Assembly: GCF_030077735.1 (NCBI RefSeq) | Contig: NZ_JASJEU010000016.1 | Span: 1 to 27,835 of the forward strand | Length of the DNA stretch: 27,835 nucleotides | Direction of reading: 5' to 3' | DNA from: Gordonibacter faecis | GTDB taxonomy: Bacteria > Actinomycetota > Coriobacteriia > Coriobacteriales > Eggerthellaceae | Part shown: piece by piece, positions 6,873 through 16,300 of the stretch | Numbering within the stretch: the stretch's first letter is position 1 | How the letters are laid out: each line of letters begins with the position of its first letter | The notes under the pieces: model-generated | The model's database searches: none | The model's input: the letters and a program-made list of their open reading frames with translations, nothing else | Told to the model about the DNA's origin: nothing | Translations under genes and position numbers: made by a program

Positions 6873-9143
6873 ATGTCGAACGTCGAGTACAAACGCACGC
6901 TGTGTTTTGCATCCCATGCCAACTGCGGTGTTCTGGCCACGGTGGAGGACGGAAAAGTTGTCAAGCTTGAGGGTGATCCCGATTGCCAAGTGAGCCAAGG
7001 GCGCGTGTGCGAGCGCATGGACTTCCAGCTTGACTGGCTGGACCACCCGAAGCGCTGCAATTATCCGCTGAAGCGCGTGGGCGCGCGCGGTTCGGGCAAG
7101 TGGGAACGCATCACGTGGGACCAGGCCATGAAGGAAATCGGCGAAAAGCTGCGCCAGCTGGCCGACGAATACGGCCCCGAGTCCGTCATTTTCTCCCATG
7201 GCACGGGCCGCACCGATGAGTGGTACGAGTCGCGGTTCTTCAACCTGTACGGCAGCCCGAACCTGGCTATGGGCGGCTCCGAGATTTGCTGGTGCCCCAC
7301 GTACACGAACGAAAGCGCAACGTATGGCCAGTTCGCCGCTGCCTTCACCGCGGCCAAGACCGGCTGCGTGGTGCTGTGGGGTCACAACCCCGCCCAGTCC
7401 GGTGACTTCCCGGAGCACTGGGGCTATCAAGACCTGTTTGAGCAGGACCCGGATGTCAAGCTCATCGTGGTGGACCCGCGCTGCACCGAATACGCGCCGA
7501 ACGCCGACGTGTGGCTGCGCCTGCGCCCCGGCACCGACGGCGCCATGGCCATGGGCTGGATGAACGTCATCATCAACGAGGAACTCTACGACAAGGAATT
7601 CGTCGAGTCCTGGACGTACGGTTTCGAAGACCTCAAGAAGGCCGTGCAGGCGTATCCTCCCGAGAAGGTCGCCGAAATTTGCTGGGTGTCGGCCGACAAG
7701 ATTGTGGAAGCCGCGCGCATCTTCGCCACGTGCCTGCCGGCGTATCTGCCGTGGGGCCTGGCCACCGACGCTATCGGCCGCAATCAGGCGCAGGCCAACC
7801 GCGCCAAGGCGTGCCTGAAGGCACTCATCGGCATCAACAAGGCTGGTCAGACTTACCTCGCGCCGCCGAACGACGTGTTGCCGCACGCCACGTTCGAAAT
7901 GCCTGAGGTGCTGCCGAAGTCCCAGCGCGACAAGCAGCTGGGTGCCGACCGCTTCCCGTTCCACTCCTGGCCCAGCTACCAGAAGATCTCCGACGCGCAG
8001 AGCCGCGTGTTCCATCATCCGTACTTCTTAAGCCAGAACGCCACGTGCGCCCAGAACTGGTGCGCGGTGAGCGAGGCCATCCGCACCGGCAAGCCATACC
8101 CGGTCAAGGGCCTTATTGCTCAGGCATCGAACCCGTTCTCCAACCTGTCCAACACCCAAGACGTGTACGAGTGCGTGAAGATGCTGGACTTGGTGGTTGA
8201 CCACGAGTACACCATGACGCCGCTGGCTATGCTGTCCGACTACGTGCTACCCGCCGCAGGCTGGCTTGAGCGCCCGCAGCTGTGGGGTGTGGGCGGTGGC
8301 GGCCCCTGCATCACGGGCGTTGCGCTTACCGGCGAGGCCGCGGTGCCGCCGCTGTACGAGCGTCGCGACAACTACGAGTTCTGGCGCTCCATGGCCGAAG
8401 GCACGTTTGACCAGGAGACCGTGGACAAGTACTGGTCGTGGCAGACCACCGAGGAAGCCTACGACGCCATGCTGGAGCCGCAGGGCACCTCGGCGCGCGA
8501 CGCCATTACCAACCCCGTGTTCAACTCCTCACCCGAGGAATGGCACAAGATGAATGACCCGAAAACGGGACAGCTGTATGGCTTCGGCACCCCGACGGGC
8601 AAGGTGGAGCTGCGCTCGACCATCATCGAGGATCTGTTCGACGACAAGGAAGCGCTGCCGTATTACGAAGAGCCGTTCGAGTCGCCCGTTTCCACGCCCG
8701 ACGTGGCCGAGGAATACCCGCTCGTGCTCACGGCCGGTTCGCGCGTCATGCCGTACTACCACTCCGAGTATCGCCAGGTGAACGGCTGCCGCAACCGCTA
8801 TCCCGAGCCGCACTTCCAGATTCACCCCGAAACGGCTGCCGAGTTGGGCATTGGCGACGACGTGTGGTGCTGGATTGAGACGCGCCGCGGCCGCTGCCTG
8901 CAGAAGGCGAAGCTCGATGCTGCCATGTCGCCCTACGCCATTTCGGCGCAGCACGGCTGGTGGTTCCCCGAACTGCCCGAGGCTGAGCCGTGGCTCGGTG
9001 GCTGGTTCGTGTCCAACATCAACATGTGCACGGACAACGACCCCGACAACTGCTGCAGGCTCTCCGGCGTGTACAACGTGAAGATTGCCATGTGCAAGGT
9101 AACCCGCGCCGACGACATGCCGTTCAAGAACCTGTTCAGCTAA
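6873..9143 (+). CDS. acetylene-hydratase-like Mo/W-bis-MGD oxidoreductase, paralog 1 (one cluster Cys replaced by Ser)
   Basis: A 756-residue protein without signal peptide, so probably cytoplasmic. The ATG at 6873 was preferred over 6834 because it gives the same N-terminus and length as paralog 2. Similarity to Pelobacter acetylene hydratase, compared from memory, is clear along the protein: RFFNLYGSPN, LRPGTD, NVIINEELYDKEFVE, P-W-G-L-A-T-D and a C-terminal Q-H-G-W-W-F-P-E. The metal ligand should be Cys139 in a C-W-C-P-T motif, in the place of acetylene hydratase Cys141. The cluster site reads Cys11, Ser14, Cys18, Cys46: the second cysteine is Ser (TCC), unlike paralog 2. His15 stands where acetylene hydratase has its catalytic Asp13, and Arg48 where it has Lys48, so acetylene hydration is unlikely. 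The family also contains relatives that act on phenolic compounds. Neighbours are the zinc-ribbon gene downstream and a convergent luxR. Confidence 0.9.
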   Translation: MSNVEYKRTLCFASHANCGVLATVEDGKVVKLEGDPDCQVSQGRVCERMDFQLDWLDHPKRCNYPLKRVGARGSGKWERITWDQAMKEIGEKLRQLADEYGPESVIFSHGTGRTDEWYESRFFNLYGSPNLAMGGSEICWCPTYTNESATYGQFAAAFTAAKTGCVVLWGHNPAQSGDFPEHWGYQDLFEQDPDVKLIVVDPRCTEYAPNADVWLRLRPGTDGAMAMGWMNVIINEELYDKEFVESWTYGFEDLKKAVQAYPPEKVAEICWVSADKIVEAARIFATCLPAYLPWGLATDAIGRNQAQANRAKACLKALIGINKAGQTYLAPPNDVLPHATFEMPEVLPKSQRDKQLGADRFPFHSWPSYQKISDAQSRVFHHPYFLSQNATCAQNWCAVSEAIRTGKPYPVKGLIAQASNPFSNLSNTQDVYECVKMLDLVVDHEYTMTPLAMLSDYVLPAAGWLERPQLWGVGGGGPCITGVALTGEAAVPPLYERRDNYEFWRSMAEGTFDQETVDKYWSWQTTEEAYDAMLEPQGTSARDAITNPVFNSSPEEWHKMNDPKTGQLYGFGTPTGKVELRSTIIEDLFDDKEALPYYEEPFESPVSTPDVAEEYPLVLTAGSRVMPYYHSEYRQVNGCRNRYPEPHFQIHPETAAELGIGDDVWCWIETRRGRCLQKAKLDAAMSPYAISAQHGWWFPELPEAEPWLGGWFVSNINMCTDNDPDNCCRLSGVYNVKIAMCKVTRADDMPFKNLFS

Positions 9144-9171
9144 GCACTACTGGCACTATCCATCCCCTGTT

Positions 9172-9248
9172 GTGGTGTCGGCGAAGGGCCTCCGCGCCGG
9201 CACCACCTCCCCAGAAGGCCGCGGTGGGGAAGCGCCGCTGCGGCCTTC
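9172..9248. other. two long hairpins between paralog 1 and the zinc-ribbon gene
   Basis: GTGGTGTCGGCG (9172-9183) pairs with CGCCGGCACCAC (9195-9206) with one T-G wobble, and GAAGGCCGC (9214-9222) pairs perfectly with GCGGCCTTC (9240-9248). There is no T-run, so they may partly terminate or process the transcript, lowering expression of the zinc-ribbon gene relative to the enzyme. Confidence 0.55.
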
Positions 9249-9266
9249 AATTGAAAGGAACATCCC

Positions 9267-9572
9267 ATGTGCTTTAGACCTTCTGCCGTCGACGCGACCG
9301 CGCCGACCAGTAAGACGTGCGCCCGGTGCGGCGCTACGAACGACGCAGCGGCTGCTGTGTGCGCAAGCTGCGGATCTGATACGTTTGAGGAAGCGCCCCT
9401 GAGTGCGCCAGGTGTGCCGGAAGCTCCTGCGGCGCCGGGTGTGCCGGGCGCGCCAGCGGCACCTACGCCAGCTGCGGCACCGGCGGCTCCTGCTGTTTCT
9501 GCCTACGGCGAGCCGCCGCACTGCGGTTCTGCGGGGAAGATTTCAACGCCGAAGGTGGCGCCGCGGTTTTAA
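9267..9572 (+). CDS. small zinc-ribbon protein with Pro/Ala-rich tail
   Basis: A 101-residue protein starting MCFRPS, with a good AAAGGAA ribosome site. Cys18-x2-Cys21 and Cys32-x2-Cys35 form a zinc-ribbon pattern (C-A-R-C-G and C-A-S-C-G). Residues 45-80 are almost wholly Pro, Ala, Gly and Val, likely a flexible tether, before a short basic C-terminus with one more Cys. It lies 123 bases after the enzyme, on the same strand, and its stop codon overlaps that of the convergent luxR gene by 3 bases. I do not recognise a function; a partner or metal-binding accessory of the enzyme is a guess from position. The normal codon use and clear ribosome site argue for a real gene. Confidence 0.7.
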   Translation: MCFRPSAVDATAPTSKTCARCGATNDAAAAVCASCGSDTFEEAPLSAPGVPEAPAAPGVPGAPAAPTPAAAPAAPAVSAYGEPPHCGSAGKISTPKVAPRF

Positions 9573-10051
9573 TCGTCCGACGGCCGGGGCTTGGGGAGCG
9601 GTTTCTTCAGGCCCGGGTCGTCGTCGGTACTCACAATGATGGAATTCTGGCGCGGCTCTTCAATGAACGGGTCGCAAAGGCCCAGGGCCGTGGCCACCGC
9701 CATCAGGTGATAGCAGCTGCTTACGTTGAACCGCTTCTTCAGCTTCTCGATGTGCATGCGCACGGTGGATTCCGAGACGTCGAGGGTGAAGGCAATTTGC
9801 TTGGGGGAGTAGGAGCGTGCGAGCAGATCGATGATTTCGCGCTGGCGCTGCGAGAGGGCGGGCACCATGCTGTCGGGTCCACGCACGGAGTCGACGACCA
9901 GCATTTTGCCGCTAATGGAGGCCATTTCAGGTTGAGCGGCCCAGCGCGGCTCGAACTCGGTGCGGATGACATACAGGAAGGACGCCATGTCATCCATCTG
10001 GCATTTGAGAATGAACTCGCCGTCGGCGCTGTACACACAAAGGGTCAGCAT
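9569..10051 (-). CDS. small LuxR-type transcription regulator, copy 1
   Basis: A 160-residue protein. Residues 66-125 form a LuxR/GerE helix-turn-helix: L-S-x-R-Q-R-E-I-I-D-L-L-A, then S-P-K-Q-I-A and S-E-S-T-V-R-M-H-I-x-K-L-K-K-R-F. The first 65 residues (MLTLCVYSADGE...) are not a receiver, PAS or autoinducer domain that I recognise, and match copy 2 without gaps. The acidic, Pro-rich C-terminal tail is not shared. There are no membrane segments, unlike many LuxR regulators next to oxidoreductases in Eggerthellaceae. The gene converges on the paralog 1 cassette. Its promoter carries a CTATCA-N4-TGATAG palindrome at the -35 edge, the position of a LuxR activator site, so autoregulation is likely. 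Confidence 0.9.
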   Translation of the reverse strand: MLTLCVYSADGEFILKCQMDDMASFLYVIRTEFEPRWAAQPEMASISGKMLVVDSVRGPDSMVPALSQRQREIIDLLARSYSPKQIAFTLDVSESTVRMHIEKLKKRFNVSSCYHLMAVATALGLCDPFIEEPRQNSIIVSTDDDPGLKKPLPKPRPSDD

Positions 10052-10103
10052 GGCGTAGCATCATCCCTTCAAGGATGCTCGGGATCTCCCGGTAGATGCT
10101 TTC

Positions 10104-10132
10104 AGTATAGGAAGCCCGCCCGCCTCCCACAA
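10104..10132 (-). promoter_or_regulatory. promoter of luxR copy 1
   Basis: On the minus strand, -35 TTGTGG (10132-10127) and -10 TATACT (10109-10104) are 17 bases apart. The start of transcription would be near 10097, about 46 bases before the luxR ATG. Confidence 0.6.
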
Positions 10133-10133
10133 T

Positions 10134-10149
10134 CTATCAAAACTGATAG
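10134..10149. promoter_or_regulatory. palindromic operator CTATCA-AAAC-TGATAG
   Basis: A perfect inverted repeat with 6-bp arms and a 4-bp spacer ends one base before the -35 box of luxR copy 1. An identical-arm palindrome stands at the same place before luxR copy 2. The position, centred about 44 bases before the likely transcription start, is typical of LuxR-type activator sites. Confidence 0.75.
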
Positions 10150-10292
10150 GGTAGGGCTGCTCCCACCCAAGCACGACGCGCTGCCGCGCGGGCAAAATGT
10201 GATTCGCGTTCACGAGAATGGCAAGGGGGATACTGACGGCGCTTCTCTCAGGATGGTGGACTGAGGGAGTGGGGGAGGTGGCGGGGCAATGG

Positions 10293-10308
10293 TAGAATGG
10301 GGGACATG
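10293..10308 (+). promoter_or_regulatory. putative leaderless promoter of addB
   Basis: TAGAAT (10293-10298) is a good -10 element, and the ATG at 10306 stands 7 bases after it, just where transcription should begin. No well-spaced Shine-Dalgarno sequence exists for this ATG. A -10 directly before the start codon is the mark of leaderless genes in Actinobacteria. No -35 is evident. Confidence 0.5.
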
Positions 10309-13308
10309 GGAATTACAGTGAATATAACGGGGGACGCGCACGAGACGAGTGCGCGGGTGCTTGCGCGCGCGAGTGCGGGCGGAACCGAGACGGTGCTGGT
10401 ACTGCCGTCGAACGATGAGGTGCTTGCGCGTCGGCGCGACCTTGCGGCGGCGGGGTCGCTCCTGCGCTTTGGCGTACGTGTGGCCACGCTGGCGTCGTGG
10501 GTGGCGGACGTGTGGGAACTCTACGGCGACGGGCGCGCCCTGGTGAGCGCCGTGGAACGCGCGCTGCACGTGCGCTGCGCGCTTGCGGAGGCGAACGTGC
10601 AGATGGCGGCCACGCCGGGTGTGGTTGATGCGCTCGGGCGCGCCTTCGCGCGCGGGGCGGGGCTGCCCTCGTTTGCCGCTGCGGTTACGGGCTCGCTGCC
10701 TGAGGGGTGCGCGCTCACTGAATCGGAGGAACGTGTGCTTGCGGTGGCGCGCGCTTACGAGGCGCGCTTGGCGGCGTGTGGGCTGGTTGAGCAAGGGGCT
10801 GTTCTCTGCGCGCTCGACCAGGCCGAGGTGGCATGGCCAGCGGCTGTGGTGGTGGAAGGCGCGACGGTGCTTGCGCCTGATGAGGCCGCATTCTACGCAC
10901 AGCTTGCGAAGCATGCTCAGGTGACGTTCTGCGTGGAAGCGCCCGCTGGCTCGCGCTTCGACGTGGCACGCTCGGTGCGCAAGGCGCTTGAACAAGCGGG
11001 CGTACAGCCGGTAGTTAAGGTTGACGCGCAGGAAGGCGAAGGCGCGGATACGCGATGCGCGCCTGAACTTCGCGAATTGGCGGCGGCGCTCTATCATCCG
11101 GACGCGACGCACCCGGTTGCGGCTACGGGTGCCGTGCGTGCGGTGCTGCCGGCGGGGCGCTATGCGCGCGCCCGGTTGCTGGCTGAGGCGCTTGCCGGCG
11201 CGGGGGAGGCCGTGGTTGTCTGCACCGATCCGGCGCTGCGTTTCGAGGAGTTGGCGCCGCGCCTGGTGCCGCAGGGCGCGGTGGTGGAGGCGTCGTATTC
11301 CCGCCGCTTCGACGAGACGGACTTTGGGGGCGCGCTGCTCACGGTGTCTGAGCTGGTGGCAGGCGGCGCTGAGGAACCCCTCGACACGTTTGCCGCTGCT
11401 GACCTCGCGCTGGGCAGCGTTGCCGGACGGGGTGTGCGCACGGCTTACGCGCTCGACCGCACGTGGCGGCGCAATCGCCTGGTTACCTGCGACAGCGTGC
11501 TCGGCCAGTTGTGCGATGGCGCGCCTGAGGTGGCTACAGCTCTTGTTGAGGCATGCAAGAGCGGCCGCTTCGTCGAGGCGCTTGATGCCGCGGAGGCCCA
11601 CTACTACGCGGTTCGCGGCTGTACGCAGGCATTTCGTGCCGAACAGCTGGCGGCGGTACGCTGTGCACGCCGTGTGTTCGAGTCCGCACACGCTGCGGGC
11701 GCAGGTGTTGACGAGGCGCTTTCGGTGCTGGCAATGCAGCGTGTGCACGTGCGGGTATGCGCAAGCGGCCAGGAACGGGACGAAACGTGCGGTACTTCCG
11801 CCGCATCGCCAACCCGCGTGCGCGTGATGAGCTTTTCCGAAGCCGCACGCTGTGCGCCGGGCAGCGTGGACGTGGTAGTTGTTGCCGACCTCAACGCCTC
11901 CGACCAGCCAATACGAGAAACCCGCACGTCAATAGATGTGCTGTTCGAGAAGCTGGGCTGCGCCTGTGAGCGCGACCCGCTGTTCGAAAACCGCGTTCGC
12001 CTGCTTGCCCTCGTGCGTGCCGCACGCCGTACGGTGCTGCTGGAGCGCGCGCTCAACAACGCCGAGGCCGACCCGGCCTATCCCGCCGTCATGTTCGAAG
12101 ACGTGGTTGACTGCTATCGCACCAATCCCGCGAACGCGCGCGAACTCGACAAGGTGACGTCGCTCGCGCCGGCGCTTCTGCCCTTCGCCCTGACGGCGGG
12201 CGAGGAAATGCTCGAAGAAAACCTCATTCCGCGCGCGGGCACTTGCGCCGCCGCCCAGGAAAGCAGCAACCGAGAAGCGGTCACCACAGGTGTGCCCGCC
12301 ACCCCAACCTCCGACTTCACGCGCGTTGGCCCAGCGGGCGCACCCTACATCGCGCTTCCGCGCGCGAGCGAGGCCGACGGGCGTGCGCTGCTTTCGCCGT
12401 CCAGCATTGAAAGCTACCTCGAGTGCCCGCACAAGTGGTTCTCCCTGCGCCGCCTGCGTCTGGCCGAGGTGGACGCGCGCTTCTCGGCGCGTGAACAGGG
12501 CACCTTCGCCCACGCGGTGCTGCACACGTTCGGCGAACGCTACGCGGCCGATCACGGTGGACACAAACCGCGCGTGGGTGACCTTGCTAACGCTCGCCCT
12601 GTGTTCGACGATGTGTTCACCAGCGAAGCGGCCCACCAGTTCGACAAAGACTCCCGCGACGATCCGCTTATCCCGCTCACCGAGCGCGAGCGCCGCCAGA
12701 TGGATGACCTGCGTAGCGCCCTCCATAGCTTCCTTGAGCGCGACGCGGCGCTCCTGCCCGCCTTCGAGCCCGCCCACTTCGAGTTCACGTTCGGCAGGGA
12801 AACACCCGTGGAGTATGCTGGTGTGCGCCTGCACGGCTCCATCGACCGATTCGACGTGGACGCGCAGGGGCGCGCCGTGGTCATCGACTACAAAAGCTCG
12901 CTTTCGGCCGACTACCACCTGCTGCCCTCGCAGCCCGCCACCCCCTTCGCGCTGCCCACCAAGGTGCAGACGCTCATCTACGCCCAAGCCGTGCGCCGCA
13001 TGCTGGGCCTGGACGTGGTGGGCGCGCTGTACGTGCACATGCTGCGCCCCGGCTCCCAACCGGTGGTGTGCGGCGCGTACGACGACACGGTGCTCGGCCC
13101 GCACGACTTGCTGGATATTTCACCTGCTCGCAACGCACTTTCGAACACCGGCTTCACCATGTTCGGCGCGCTGCTCGACGCGGTGGAAGACCTCGTGGGT
13201 GCCGAACTTGAGCACCTGCTGGCGGGCGAGATTGCCCCGTGTCCCCGCACGCCGCGCGCGTGCGACTTCTGCCCCGTGTCCGTGTGCGAGGGAAGGACGC
13301 GCTCGTGA
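10306..13308 (+). CDS. AddB-like subunit of the AddAB repair nuclease-helicase
   Basis: A 1000-residue protein from the ATG at 10306 (an ATG at 10297 would add three residues). The C-terminal part is a RecB-type PD-(D/E)XK nuclease: Asp847 in G-S-I-D, then Asp861 and Lys863 in V-I-D-Y-K. Cys707 in E-C-P-H-K-W together with Cys986, Cys989 and Cys994 near the C-terminus gives the split four-cysteine iron-sulfur staple known from Bacillus AddB. The N-terminus lacks the Walker A motif, so the helicase-like half should be inactive as a motor. It is shorter than the usual ~1150 residues. The GTG of addA overlaps its TGA in GTGA, so the two are translationally coupled. Together they resect double-strand breaks for recombination. 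Codon use is strongly GC-biased. Confidence 0.88.
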   Translation: MGITVNITGDAHETSARVLARASAGGTETVLVLPSNDEVLARRRDLAAAGSLLRFGVRVATLASWVADVWELYGDGRALVSAVERALHVRCALAEANVQMAATPGVVDALGRAFARGAGLPSFAAAVTGSLPEGCALTESEERVLAVARAYEARLAACGLVEQGAVLCALDQAEVAWPAAVVVEGATVLAPDEAAFYAQLAKHAQVTFCVEAPAGSRFDVARSVRKALEQAGVQPVVKVDAQEGEGADTRCAPELRELAAALYHPDATHPVAATGAVRAVLPAGRYARARLLAEALAGAGEAVVVCTDPALRFEELAPRLVPQGAVVEASYSRRFDETDFGGALLTVSELVAGGAEEPLDTFAAADLALGSVAGRGVRTAYALDRTWRRNRLVTCDSVLGQLCDGAPEVATALVEACKSGRFVEALDAAEAHYYAVRGCTQAFRAEQLAAVRCARRVFESAHAAGAGVDEALSVLAMQRVHVRVCASGQERDETCGTSAASPTRVRVMSFSEAARCAPGSVDVVVVADLNASDQPIRETRTSIDVLFEKLGCACERDPLFENRVRLLALVRAARRTVLLERALNNAEADPAYPAVMFEDVVDCYRTNPANARELDKVTSLAPALLPFALTAGEEMLEENLIPRAGTCAAAQESSNREAVTTGVPATPTSDFTRVGPAGAPYIALPRASEADGRALLSPSSIESYLECPHKWFSLRRLRLAEVDARFSAREQGTFAHAVLHTFGERYAADHGGHKPRVGDLANARPVFDDVFTSEAAHQFDKDSRDDPLIPLTERERRQMDDLRSALHSFLERDAALLPAFEPAHFEFTFGRETPVEYAGVRLHGSIDRFDVDAQGRAVVIDYKSSLSADYHLLPSQPATPFALPTKVQTLIYAQAVRRMLGLDVVGALYVHMLRPGSQPVVCGAYDDTVLGPHDLLDISPARNALSNTGFTMFGALLDAVEDLVGAELEHLLAGEIAPCPRTPRACDFCPVSVCEGRTRS

Positions 13309-16300
13309 ACTTCGACACCTTCACCCCTGCTCAGCGGGCCTGTGTGGGCCATCTCGACCGGCCGTTGTTCGTGGCGGCCGGCGCCGGATCGGGCAAAACC
13401 TTCACGCTGCAGCAGCGCATCGCCTACGCGCTTCTGCCCGACAGCGGCCCGGCGCTGGCGTCCATCGACGAGGTGCTGGCCATCACGTTCATGGAAAAAG
13501 CGGCCGCCGAAATCAAGGCGCGCGTGCGCTCGGCCCTGCGCGCGGAGGGCATGTTCGAAGAGGCGCTGAAGGTTGACGGCGCGTGGATTAGCACCATCCA
13601 CGGCATGTGCGCGCGTATTCTGCGCGAAAACGCGCTGGAAGTGGGCGTTGACCCGGCGTTTTCCGTGGTTATGGAATTCGAGGCGGGGCGCTTGCGCGAC
13701 CAGGCTATCGAAGAAGTGCTGCGCGCCGAGGCGGACGGGCGGCGTTTCGCGGCCCTGTTTGCGGAATACGGCGCCACGCCCTCGGGCGGCCCGGGCGTCG
13801 ACACATCGGTGCAGGGCATGCTGAAAGAGTTGCTGGCGAAGGCGTCGTCGTATCGCGAGGGACTTGCGGCCATCGACCTGGGCGGCGAGCCGCCGGCACC
13901 CTCGTCCTGCGTGCGCGAAGTGCTTGCTGCCTATGAGGAAGCGTGCGCGCTTGCCGCGGTGGCGTGCGGCGGCAAGAAGCCCACGGCGCGCCAGCTGGAG
14001 ACGCAGGCCGCGGCCGAGGCGGCGCGTGAGGCGCTGAACGCGTTTGTGGAAAGCGGCTCACAGGATGCCGCTGAGCTGGGACGCGTCTTTGCGTCGTGCG
14101 GTCTTCTGCGCAAGGACGGCTTCGGGAAGGCTGCCGGCGAGGCGGGGCAGGAGGCGGCGCTTGCGGTGCAGGCGGCGCTCGACAAGGTGCTGCGCACGCT
14201 GAACCTGGCGCGTGGCCGTGCCTACGCCGACGTGCTGATGGCGCTCGCGCGCGAAGTGGAGGCCGCCTACCAGCGCAAACTTGACGCGCGCGCCGCGCTC
14301 GACAACGATGGGCTTCTGCGTCGCACGTTGCATGCGCTCTCGGCGCAGCCTGCGCTGGCGCAGCGCTACCGCGACCGCTTCAAGCTGGTCATGGTGGACG
14401 AATTTCAGGACACGAACCAGTTGCAGGTGGACCTCATCGAGCTGGTGGCCGGCACCGACAAGCTGTGCACGGTGGGCGACGCGCAGCAGAGCATCTATCG
14501 TTTCAACGGCGCCGACGTGTCGGTGTTTGAGCGGCAGCGGGCGCGCGTGGCTGCCCTTGGCGACGAGGCCTGCTTGCGCCAACTGGACGACAACTTCCGC
14601 AGCCATGGAGATGTGTTGGCGTTCGTGCGCCGCGTGTGCGGCCAGGACCAGGTGTTTGGTGAACGCTTCCTTGATCTGCGCGCTTCGCGCGGTGGCGCGA
14701 GTTCGTTCAAGGGGACGGGCGCGCGCATTGAGGTGCAGCTGGTGTCCTACGAGGGCAGCAAGGAAGCGTGCGGCGCGGTGGCGGCTGAGGCCGCGGGCAT
14801 CGCGCGCCGCTTCGCCGAACTGCGCGATGCGGGCCACGAGGCCTCGGAGATGGTGGTGCTGCTCGGCAAGATGAGCGCGGCCGACACCTACGCTGACGCG
14901 CTGCGTACGGAAGGGTTCGCGGTGGTGCTCGGCGGCGGGCGCAGCTTCTTCGCGCTGCCGGAGGTGTGTGCCGTGGAGAATCTGCTGAGTGCCCTGGCCG
15001 ATCCGGCCGACACGCGTGCGCTCTACGCAACGCTGACAAGCCCGCTTTTGCGCCTCACGCCCGACGACTTCGTGCGCCTCTCAACCGTGATTGACCAGGT
15101 GACGGGCGAGGTGCGCCGCCAAGGTATCGACCGCGGCCTCATGGCGCTGGTCGATGCGGAGGCTCAAGAAGCGTGCGTGGCGGCGTTGGAAGGGAAAAGT
15201 CTCAGTGAGGACGCAGGACGCGCCGCCGAAGACGCGCCGGTTTCCGCCCGCCCGCCCTTCGTGGCCCCGCTGCCCGGCGAGCCCTCTGAGCGTCTGCGGT
15301 TTGCGGCGCGCCTGTTCGCTCGCGCCCGTGCCCGTATTGCGTGCGAGCGTCCTTCCCAGGTGCTGATGAGTGTCATCGCCGATTCGGGGTGGCTCGGCCG
15401 CCTCGAGCGCGCCGGCGTGGAGGGTGCCGCGGCAGCAGCCAACGTGCTCAAGGCCGTGCGCATGGTGGAAGAGATCGAGCGCACGCCCGGCTACGGCCTG
15501 GCCCGCACGGCGCGCGACTTCCGCGAGCAGGCCGCCTCAACCGCGTGCGGCCCCGGTTCGCTTTCGGTGTCGGGCCAAAACGCCGTGCGCATCATGACCA
15601 TCCACAAGTCGAAGGGCCTGGAGTTTCCCATCGTGGCGGCCGCTTCGTTCGAACCGACGAAGCGCTCCTGTTCGACCTTTGCTGCTACCTCGGCCGACGG
15701 GCGCGTGCACGCAGCGCTCAGTGCGAAGCGCACAGCCGTGTGCCACCCGAAGAAAATTGCGAACGGGTTCACGTTCGAAGGCACCGACCCCGCCGCCGCG
15801 GCCGATCTTGCCGAGCGCGCCTGCGCCATCGCGAACCGCGAGTGGCACGAAGAAGTGGCCGAGGCGCAGCGCAAGTTCTACGTGGCCTGCACGCGCGCAA
15901 GCGAGTATCTGCTGGTCTGCGGCCTGGTAAAAGTGGGGAAGGATCCGCTTGCGGGCTATGCAAACACGCCGGTGTTCGACGACGTGCGCCACGCGCTGGT
16001 AGGCGAAGAAGACTTTCCGGAAGGGGAGGCCGATCTAGACTTCGGCGGAAGCGCTCCACTGCACTTCGAACGCGTGACGGTGTGCGCCGACGATGCAGCG
16101 GAGGTGGCAGAAACCGAGGCGGAGGCGCCTGACACCTATACCCTGCCGTCACTTGCGCCGTGCGCGCCGCTGCCGGTGGAACCCGTGCGCCTCCGTGACG
16201 ACGTGTTTTCGTACTCGTCCATCGCGCCGCACGAGGATCATCTACCCCTCGCTGAGCGCGATGACCTTTCGGGGGCGGCAGCACCCAGCCGCGCTGCGCA

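Noticed and set aside
10210..11748. Open frame of 512 codons on the minus strand opposite addB
   Set aside because: Composition is that of a GC-rich shadow frame, with no recognisable domain, and it overlaps the well-supported addB.
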